Below are positions 55,026-61,919 of a DNA stretch of 64,000 nucleotides, one piece after another (the first letter of the stretch is position 1; each line of letters starts with the position of its first letter). The stretch spans positions 1 through 64,000 of the forward strand of contig NZ_AUCB01000004.1 in the NCBI RefSeq assembly GCF_000429545.1. Reading direction: 5' to 3'. The translations under genes and the position numbers were made by a program. Below the pieces are notes generated by a model. The model made no database searches, was not told the DNA's origin, and saw only the letters and a program-made list of their open reading frames with translations. Origin of the DNA: Arenibacter certesii DSM 19833. GTDB taxonomy: Bacteria; Bacteroidota; Bacteroidia; Flavobacteriales; Flavobacteriaceae.

Positions 55026-55775
55026 ATGAGAAGTAAAATTGTAGCTGGAAATTGGAAAATGAATAAGAACTTGGCGGAAACCGAAGCGTTGTTAAACCAG
55101 CTTTCTGCTAAAATGACGGATACCAAAGCCGAAGTAATGGTGGCACCCACATATGTGAACCTAACCGCGGCTAAGAATGCCTTAAAATCGTCTTCTATAC
55201 AGGTGATTGCTCAGAATATGCACTTTGCGGAAAGTGGTGCCTATACCGGTGAGATTTCTGCTGATATGTTATTGGGAATAGGGGTAGATACCGTGATAAT
55301 AGGTCATTCTGAAAGAAGGGCTTATTTTGGCGAAACCGATGAAATACTTGCAAAAAAGGTTAAAGCTGCCCTAGCTAAGAATATGAGGGTTATGTTCTGC
55401 TTTGGGGAAGAGTTGGCAGATAGAAAATCTGATAATCATTTTGCGGTTGTGGAAAGTCAGTTAAAAAATGGTTTGTTAAATTTAGAAACTTCAGACTGGA
55501 GTAAAATAGTTCTGGCGTACGAGCCTGTTTGGGCAATAGGTACTGGAGAGACTGCTTCTCCCGAACAAGCACAAGAAATGCATGCCTTTATTAGAAAGAC
55601 CATTACCAATGCGGTTAATGCAGATGTTGCCAACAACGTATCCATCCTTTATGGAGGAAGTGTTAAGCCAAATAATGCAGAAGAGATTTTCTCTAAACCT
55701 GATGTAGATGGTGGATTAATAGGAGGGGCTGCTCTAGTTGCGGATGACTTTATAACCATAATTAACGCGATATAA
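55026..55775 (+). CDS. tpiA: Triosephosphate isomerase
   Basis: 249 residues, full length. Interconverts dihydroxyacetone phosphate and glyceraldehyde 3-phosphate. Catalytic residues are all visible: N9 and K11 in GNWKMNKN, H94 in GHSERR, E166 in AYEPVWAIGTG; the phosphate loop YGGSVKPNN and GGLIGGA are intact. Starts 78 bp after the BT_3928-like gene, probably same transcript. Confidence 0.98.
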   Translation: MRSKIVAGNWKMNKNLAETEALLNQLSAKMTDTKAEVMVAPTYVNLTAAKNALKSSSIQVIAQNMHFAESGAYTGEISADMLLGIGVDTVIIGHSERRAYFGETDEILAKKVKAALAKNMRVMFCFGEELADRKSDNHFAVVESQLKNGLLNLETSDWSKIVLAYEPVWAIGTGETASPEQAQEMHAFIRKTITNAVNADVANNVSILYGGSVKPNNAEEIFSKPDVDGGLIGGAALVADDFITIINAI

Positions 55776-55798
55776 TTAAACTTACGTCGGAAGATTTG

Positions 55799-55859
55799 TC
55801 CAGCTAAAGGCGATCACTATATGGAGAGAAAGCACTCTTTATGGTTTTCTTTAGCTGGA
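55799..55859 (+). promoter_or_regulatory. Large stem-loop between tpiA and prmA
   Basis: TCCAGCTAAAG (55799-55809) and CTTTAGCTGGA (55849-55859) are perfect 11-base complements with a 39-base loop that can form a small stem of its own (AGAG/CTCT). No T run follows, so it is not a usual terminator. A second small palindrome CCTAG/CTAGG lies at 55879-55895. It may be an mRNA processing site, a leader element of prmA-clpS, or a repeat. Confidence 0.45.
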
Positions 55860-55953
55860 TTGATGATTCCGTTGATTCCTAGAATTACCCTAGGTAACTG
55901 AACCTTTTGGTTGTTTCCAGATCTTATATAATTCACTTATTTAATCTACTATT

Positions 55954-56790
55954 ATGTCCAATTCCGTTTATATAGAGTACAATTTTACCGTAATTCCCGT
56001 TCAGCCAGCATCGGATATTTTGATTGCCGAATTAGGCGAGCGAGGTTTTGAAAGTTTCGTAGAAACCGATAATGGGGTACAGGCCTATATTAACAAGGAA
56101 GAATGGAATCCAGAAATCTTAAAAGATTTACCTATTTTGGAAAACAGCTTGTTCACAATTGAACACCATTATGTGGAAATTGAGCAAGAAAATTGGAACG
56201 CTACTTGGGAGCAGAACTTTAATCCTATACAAGTTGGGGATAAGTGCGTGGTGCGTGCCCCTTTTCATGAAAAGCCAGATGTAGAGTTCGATATTGTTAT
56301 TGAGCCAAAAATGAGCTTTGGAACAGGACATCACGAAACTACATATATGATGATGCAACATATCTTGGACCACGATTTTAAAGGAAAATCGGTCTTGGAT
56401 ATGGGCAGCGGTACCGGAGTGTTGGCAATCTTGGCTGCGATGAAAGGAGCCGAAACTATAGATGCAATTGATATCGATAATTGGTGCTACCTAAATGCCA
56501 TGGAAAATGTGGAACGAAACAAGTGTAACCATATTAATGTTTATGAAGGAACGGCCGATCTATTAGTTGATCAGGAATACGATATAATCATTGCAAATAT
56601 TAACAGAAATATTCTTTTGGAGGATATTCCTACCTATGTAAAATGTCTTGCAAAAGACGGAATGTTGTTCTTAAGCGGATTTTATGTGGAAGATATTCCT
56701 AAAATCACTGAAAAATGTGAGGAGGTAGGATTGAAATTCGAAAATAATCTGGAAAATAACAACTGGGTTGCAGTAAAATATGTATTTTAG
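55954..56790 (+). CDS. prmA: Ribosomal protein L11 methyltransferase
   Basis: 278 residues. SAM-dependent enzyme that methylates L11. The N-terminal substrate-recognition domain ends near 100. Then PKMSFGTGHHETTYMMM (119-134), the PrmA hallmark, motif I VLDMGSGTGVLAI (147-159), and IIIANINRNILLEDIPTY (post-motif IV N-I-N in place of N-I-L-A). Complete. ClpS begins 6 bp after the stop, a pairing typical of flavobacteria. Confidence 0.95.
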   Translation: MSNSVYIEYNFTVIPVQPASDILIAELGERGFESFVETDNGVQAYINKEEWNPEILKDLPILENSLFTIEHHYVEIEQENWNATWEQNFNPIQVGDKCVVRAPFHEKPDVEFDIVIEPKMSFGTGHHETTYMMMQHILDHDFKGKSVLDMGSGTGVLAILAAMKGAETIDAIDIDNWCYLNAMENVERNKCNHINVYEGTADLLVDQEYDIIIANINRNILLEDIPTYVKCLAKDGMLFLSGFYVEDIPKITEKCEEVGLKFENNLENNNWVAVKYVF

Positions 56791-56796
56791 ATAGTT

Positions 56797-57087
56797 ATGA
56801 AAATTGATTCTATGAGTACAAAGGAAAAAGTCTCGGAAGAATTACTTTTGGAAGAAGAGACTGCTAATCAGAACGAGATTGTTTTGTTCAATGACGAGGT
56901 CAACACTTTTGATCATGTTATTGAAACGTTGATCAGTGTATGTGAACACACACCAGAACAAGCGGAACAATGCTCGTTAATTGTGCATTACAATGGAAAA
57001 TGCACTGTTAAGACAGGAGAATATAAAGATTTGGAACCAAGGTGTACATTGCTGTTGCAAGCCGGGTTAAGTGCCGAAATCGTCTAG
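56797..57087 (+). CDS. clpS: ATP-dependent Clp protease adaptor ClpS
   Basis: 96 residues from 56797, or 91 from the ATG at 56812 (MSTKEK), which is the more usual start. ClpS hands N-degron substrates to ClpAP. NEIVLFNDEVNTFDHVIETLI with the conserved ND-x-x-N/T-F-x-x-V and CEHTPEQAEQCSLIVHYNGKCTVKTG.. are diagnostic. ClpA is not in the window. Follows prmA by 6 bp. Confidence 0.95.
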   Translation: MKIDSMSTKEKVSEELLLEEETANQNEIVLFNDEVNTFDHVIETLISVCEHTPEQAEQCSLIVHYNGKCTVKTGEYKDLEPRCTLLLQAGLSAEIV

Positions 57088-57229
57088 CCTATTTTATTTC
57101 TTGCACGGAAATCGGAAATGCTAATAATCTTTACTAAATTTTAGGTTTTAAAAACGCTACAAGTGAAAGTTGTTGTACTGTAGGGTTAGTTTGTATTGGG
57201 AATATGTGACTTAAGGTACTGTAATCGTC

Positions 57230-59287
57230 TTAATTTAATACTATCTCATCTAAAAACAACCAACTGTTCCCTCCAGGGTCGGTATGCCATGTTGGATTTT
57301 TAAGCTGACTTAAGACTTCTACTTTTATGAAATTAGCTTTGGTGGGGATGATATCAATATCGAAAAATTTTAATTTGGCTTCTGAATTGGGTTCTTCCTC
57401 TGGTGTTTTTATATTCTGAAGTAGGCTATAGGACTTGCCATCCAAGGAAGACCATACCTTAAAGCCCCTTGGGTAAAAAATCCACTGTGCCGGGGAGGAG
57501 TAGGAACCCACAGAAATTTTGGATACTAGGCTTTCTTTGTTTAGATTTATAATTGCTGTAACGTGACTACCTTCATAACCCAACCATTTGCCATCAAGAA
57601 TATTAAGTGTGCCTCTTTGTTTATCTATTAAGGTGTTGCTGCCTATACCCTTATATTTATCGTTTGGTTCTTTAAGGAGTTGGACGTCTGAATAATCTAG
57701 ATTGTATTTTTTAAAGCTCTTAGAAGCAATATCACTAGGCTTCCATCCTTTTTTATGGGTAATGGCTTTTATTTGGACAGAATTTGTAACTATTATTGGC
57801 TTGGTGTATTTAAGGGAAATGGTGTCTGGAGTAGTACCGTCCAAAGTGTAAAAAAAATCGGCATCCTTAAAAATATAGTCTAACCTAACCTCTAGGGAAT
57901 CTTTGAAAAATTCATCACTTCCTATTATAGTAGGCGGATCCAAACTCGTAGCGGCAAAAATCTTACGATCTATACGGACAATGTTAATCTTGGGATTACG
58001 ACGCTCAAAATTCTCTAGTGCCTCTTCAGAAATCTTGGTTTCCCACGTGTAAAGGGTTTTTAAACTGGGATGGTTATGTAATTTTTCTATACCGGCATTG
58101 GTAACATGAGTACCATAGAGATTTAATGATTCTAAATGCTTCAATCGTGCAAGTTGTTTTAAGGTGTTGTCCGTGATAGTGGTGTTATGCAGTTGTAGTT
58201 TAGTGATATTCTTAAATTGGGAGAGATAGGAGGAAAGGGTGTCGTTAAAATTAGATTTACTTAGGTTTAGTTCTATTATATTATCTGCCTGTTTTTTTAA
58301 TTTCTTAAAATGTTCCTTTGTTAGATTAGTATGTCCTGATAAATTGATAATTATTAGCGGGTTGTTCTCGGCTACCCTTGTGGCTATCGTACCATTGATG
58401 TTAATGTCTGTTAACCACGGTGTGGAAATTGGATCTACCGTCTTTGCTATTAGCGCCCGTGGGGAGGTATCTTCTTCAAGGGAAAGTAAAATGGTGTTGA
58501 TTTCCTCTGGTTTATCTAGAGTTTCTACAACACAATCGAAACAGTTTTTATTGTTGATCCACCATTCCAATAAACTAATTTCATCCGCGGTAAGCGGTGT
58601 TTTTCCTTTTGGTGGCATATGATCCTCATGTTCTAGTGGGAGTTTTATATTGCGGATCAATCTTGGTATTTCATCTTCCTTGGCCTCTAAAATACTTCCA
58701 GAATCACCACCTGCTAAAAGGTGGCCTTTAGAGGTTATTATTAATCCGCCTTTCACCTTATTGGAATTGTGGCAACTAGCGCATTTGTTATCTAAAATTG
58801 GTTGTACAATATCCGTAAAAACAACCGCCTTGCTGACATCTGTTATGATGACTTCTTTAGTTTGTGCATCTTTAAAAAGATAGTCTTCACCATGGGTCAT
58901 GCTGCCACCCATATGTCCGGTGAAGCTTAAAAGAAACAAGACTAGGATAAAAAACGGTATATAAAACTTTCTATTCCACGAGCGAGGATTGCGTTTAATA
59001 TAATAAAGGATACAGATACCAGCTGTGAGTGCTACCGCCATCCAACGATGTCTAAATAGCAGGACTTGATCATACCCGCCATTTTCGCCCAATAGCCAAC
59101 CACTGCCCACTGCAGCTACGGAACTTATAGCTGCAATTCCTAGGGCGAAGCGAACCATATCACTGTTGGCTTCCTTATTTTTCCTACGTTCATATATTTC
59201 AATGAAAAAGGTTAAAATTAGCATGCCTATAGGCAAATGGACTAGGAGTGGATGTAAGCGGCCCAAATCAATTATCAATACCATCAT
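57230..59287 (-). CDS. Membrane protein with c-type cytochrome, LRR and discoidin-like regions
   Basis: 685 residues. Four membrane helices at about 8-30, 48-68, 82-98 and 109-128 (DUF2231-like) anchor it. Next a Planctomycetes-type cytochrome domain: DIVQPILDNKCASCHNSNKVKGGL with the haem site C169-x-x-C172-H173, ending in MPPKGKTPLTADEISLLEWWI. Then five or six leucine-rich repeats (NIIELNLSKSNF, NITKLQLHNTTIT, HLESLNLYGTHVT), a chitobiase-C-like beta domain (FFYTLDGTTPD) and a final discoidin-like domain. The haem presumably faces the periplasm. The start has two tandem ATGs (59287, 59284). Last gene of the leftward cluster; likely an electron-transfer or sensing part of an envelope system. 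Confidence 0.85.
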   Translation of the reverse strand: MMVLIIDLGRLHPLLVHLPIGMLILTFFIEIYERRKNKEANSDMVRFALGIAAISSVAAVGSGWLLGENGGYDQVLLFRHRWMAVALTAGICILYYIKRNPRSWNRKFYIPFFILVLFLLSFTGHMGGSMTHGEDYLFKDAQTKEVIITDVSKAVVFTDIVQPILDNKCASCHNSNKVKGGLIITSKGHLLAGGDSGSILEAKEDEIPRLIRNIKLPLEHEDHMPPKGKTPLTADEISLLEWWINNKNCFDCVVETLDKPEEINTILLSLEEDTSPRALIAKTVDPISTPWLTDININGTIATRVAENNPLIIINLSGHTNLTKEHFKKLKKQADNIIELNLSKSNFNDTLSSYLSQFKNITKLQLHNTTITDNTLKQLARLKHLESLNLYGTHVTNAGIEKLHNHPSLKTLYTWETKISEEALENFERRNPKINIVRIDRKIFAATSLDPPTIIGSDEFFKDSLEVRLDYIFKDADFFYTLDGTTPDTISLKYTKPIIVTNSVQIKAITHKKGWKPSDIASKSFKKYNLDYSDVQLLKEPNDKYKGIGSNTLIDKQRGTLNILDGKWLGYEGSHVTAIINLNKESLVSKISVGSYSSPAQWIFYPRGFKVWSSLDGKSYSLLQNIKTPEEEPNSEAKLKFFDIDIIPTKANFIKVEVLSQLKNPTWHTDPGGNSWLFLDEIVLN

Positions 59288-59371
59288 TTCCTCATGTGAT
59301 CTCCAAAGATGTTACACCTTATCTTGTTGGTTAATTATTGTTGTTTATTATTAATGTTAAACTGATAACTA

Positions 59372-60406
59372 TTAAACCCTGTTTAATTTTATTGGATACG
59401 TTTTTCCCGAGTTCCATTGTGCTACATACAGGTTTTCTTCATCATCTACACATACATCATGGGGATGATGGAATATTTTTAGTTCCTGATGCATCTTGTT
59501 TAATATTCCGTTCTCATAGGTAGGAGCAGCGCCTCCAGGAGCCGATATAAGTTGATTGTTTTCATCCAAAATCGAAACAAATCCTGTTCCTTCCCCCCCG
59601 TCACCAGACCAGATGGTAGCTAAATATATGTGGTTACCAGAAATCACTGGTCTACAGATAAATGCGCCGGGTAGGTTATAACTCTCTATAAAATCGCCGT
59701 CCATGCTAAAGCGCTTTAATTTGTTCTGTTGGCGGGCGGTAATCAATAAGGTTGGGGCTTGGTTATTCCTCGTATCTATGCAAATACCATGGGCATTATT
59801 AAATAAGTGGTCTTCAGATCCCTTTCCGCCAAATACATTTAATAATTCTCCTTGTGCATTATAATGCATTATGTACTGTTCCCCATATCCGTCGGCTACA
59901 TACACATCGCCATTGTCGGCTACAGCTGTTTCGGTAGGAATGTATAAATCCTTAGAGGCGTATTTTCCTGACTCTTTAGGGTAAGGGAAAATTTTTACAA
60001 CCTTCCCGTCTATGGTAGTTTTTATCACCTCGTGCCTGGAATTGTCCGAAATATATAGCATATCCGTGCCGTTTTCATTCTTTAGAGTGAGACCGTGAGC
60101 TCCAGGATAATCGGTCCCCCATACCTCTATTAGCTTCCCCGATTTGTCGTAAACTATTACATTGTTCTTGGTATGATTGGTAAGCAAGAGAATGCGCCCC
60201 TTGGAGTCTTGGACCATTTCGTGGCAATCGTTAACGGGGTAGTAACTAGAATTTAGCGCTCCCCAGTTTAAGTCTACCTTATACTTATGCGTGCCATGAC
60301 CTATTACAACATCCCTATATTTTTCCATAGCATTTAAAATTGGTGTGGTTGCCATAATACCTATAGTGGCAAGACTGGTGTTTTGTATGAATGTTCTTCG
60401 TTTCAT
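59372..60406 (-). CDS. Tat-exported NHL-type beta-propeller protein
   Basis: 344 residues. N-terminal twin-arginine-like signal (MKRRTFIQNTSLATIGIMAT). The rest has about six NHL-type blades: GRILLLTNHTKNNVIVYDKSGKLIEVWGT, NGTDMLYISDNSRHEVIKTTIDGKVVKIF, NGDVYVADGYGEQYIMHYNAQGELLNVFG, and HHPHDVCVDDEENLYVAQWNSGKTYPIKL. This resembles peptidylglycine-amidating-lyase-like or SMP-30-like propellers. Catalytic residues cannot be assigned. It has an N-terminal unit shared with other Tat proteins here, so it is folded in the cytoplasm and then exported. Follows the DUF1501 gene by 17 bp. Confidence 0.85.
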   Translation of the reverse strand: MKRRTFIQNTSLATIGIMATTPILNAMEKYRDVVIGHGTHKYKVDLNWGALNSSYYPVNDCHEMVQDSKGRILLLTNHTKNNVIVYDKSGKLIEVWGTDYPGAHGLTLKNENGTDMLYISDNSRHEVIKTTIDGKVVKIFPYPKESGKYASKDLYIPTETAVADNGDVYVADGYGEQYIMHYNAQGELLNVFGGKGSEDHLFNNAHGICIDTRNNQAPTLLITARQQNKLKRFSMDGDFIESYNLPGAFICRPVISGNHIYLATIWSGDGGEGTGFVSILDENNQLISAPGGAAPTYENGILNKMHQELKIFHHPHDVCVDDEENLYVAQWNSGKTYPIKLNRV

Positions 60407-60423
60407 TTTTTAATTTGTTGTAT

Positions 60424-61917
60424 TTAAGTTAATATATCTTTTACTATGTGCCCTTCCACATCCGTTAGTCTAAATCTTCTTCCTTGATATTTATAGGTAA
60501 ATTTTTCGTGATCTATGCCAAGAAGGTGTAACATAGTAGCTTGAAAATCATGAACGTGTACTGGGTTTTTTACAATATTATATCCAAAATCATCAGTTTC
60601 TCCATAGACCATTCCTGGTTTTATACCACCTCCTGCCATCCATATTGTAAATGATCTTGGATGGTGGTCCCTACCGTAACTGGTATCGGTTAACAATCCT
60701 TGGGAGTAATTTGTTCTTCCAAATTCCCCGCCCCAGATTACCAAAGTGTCTTCTAGAAGTCCCCTTTGCTTAAGATCGGCAACTAAAGCTGCAGAAGCTT
60801 GATCCACATCTTTAGCTTGTTTTGCAATTGCTCCGGGTAGGTTATCATGCTGATCCCAGCCCATATGATATAACTGAATAAATCTTACGTCTTGTTCTGC
60901 CAATCTTCTAGCTAGTAAACAGTTGGCGGCATACGTACCGGGGATTTTGGCGTCTGCCCCATACATTTCATAAATGTAATCTGGTTCCTTTCCGGTATCC
61001 ATAACATTAGGGACAGAAGTCTGCATCCTATAGGCCATCTCATATTGGGCTATTCTACTTTTAATTTCTGGATCTCCGGATTTTTGATAATGTTTGTCGT
61101 TTAGGGCGGCTAGATTATCTAACATCTCCCGCTTCACTTCCTTGGTAATTCCTTTTGGATCATTTAGATAAAGAACTGGGTCTTTTGCTGCTCTAAATTG
61201 AACTCCCTGATGTAGGGAGTGTAAAAATCCATTTCCCCACAGCCTAGTATATAAGGGTTGTCCATTGGGCCTACCCGAACCTCTAGACAGCAAAACCGTA
61301 AAGGCAGGTAGGTTTTCATTTTCACTACCTAGCCCATAGCTTAACCAAGAACCCATGCTAGGCCTTCCTGGTTGCTGAGATCCGGTCTGAAAGAATGTTA
61401 CAGCTGGGTCATGATTAATGGCTTCCGTATACATTGATTTTATGATACATAACTCATCAACTATTTTAGCGGTATACGGTAGTAGTTCACTAATATAGGT
61501 GCCGTTTTTTCCGTATTGGTCAAATTTAAAATTAGAACCTACCAAGGGAAAGCTGTCTTGACCAGAAGTCATACCTGTTAGTCGCTGTCCATTCCTGATG
61601 GATTCTGGAAGGTCCTCCCCACGCCGCTGATTTAGCAATGGTTTGTAATCGAACAACTCAAATTGCGATGGTCCCCCGCTCTGAAAAAGATAGATCACCC
61701 GTTTTGCTTTGGCAGGATGGTGCAGGGAATCTAGAATTCCCTTTACGCCATTTAGACTATTCTCTTTGGTAAGGATGCCATTCTTATCCTTTCTGAATAA
61801 ATTAGCTCCCAAAAGGGATGCTAGGGCCACACCACCTACGCCTAGGGCCGTTTTTCCCAGAAAGGATCTTCGATTTAGGATCAATGATCGCTCTTCTATT
61901 ATTTTCTTTTCGCTCAT
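60424..61917 (-). CDS. DUF1501 Tat-exported protein
   Basis: 497 residues. Twin-arginine signal NRRSFLGKTALGVGG (about 15-29) then the DUF1501 domain: KRVIYLFQSGGPSQFELFDYKPLL, GSWLSYGLGSENENLPAFTVLL, FIQLYHMGWDQHDNLPG, DTLVIWGGEFGRTNYSQG, GRDHHPRSFTIWMAGGGIKPG. The family belongs to the alkaline-phosphatase/sulfatase fold and is common in Planctomycetes and marine Bacteroidota next to DUF1549/DUF1553 proteins, as here (2 bp after it). Enzymatic activity has not been proved to my knowledge; the conserved D/H/E residues would bind metal. Confidence 0.92.
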   Translation of the reverse strand: MSEKKIIEERSLILNRRSFLGKTALGVGGVALASLLGANLFRKDKNGILTKENSLNGVKGILDSLHHPAKAKRVIYLFQSGGPSQFELFDYKPLLNQRRGEDLPESIRNGQRLTGMTSGQDSFPLVGSNFKFDQYGKNGTYISELLPYTAKIVDELCIIKSMYTEAINHDPAVTFFQTGSQQPGRPSMGSWLSYGLGSENENLPAFTVLLSRGSGRPNGQPLYTRLWGNGFLHSLHQGVQFRAAKDPVLYLNDPKGITKEVKREMLDNLAALNDKHYQKSGDPEIKSRIAQYEMAYRMQTSVPNVMDTGKEPDYIYEMYGADAKIPGTYAANCLLARRLAEQDVRFIQLYHMGWDQHDNLPGAIAKQAKDVDQASAALVADLKQRGLLEDTLVIWGGEFGRTNYSQGLLTDTSYGRDHHPRSFTIWMAGGGIKPGMVYGETDDFGYNIVKNPVHVHDFQATMLHLLGIDHEKFTYKYQGRRFRLTDVEGHIVKDILT

Positions 61918-61919
61918 GA

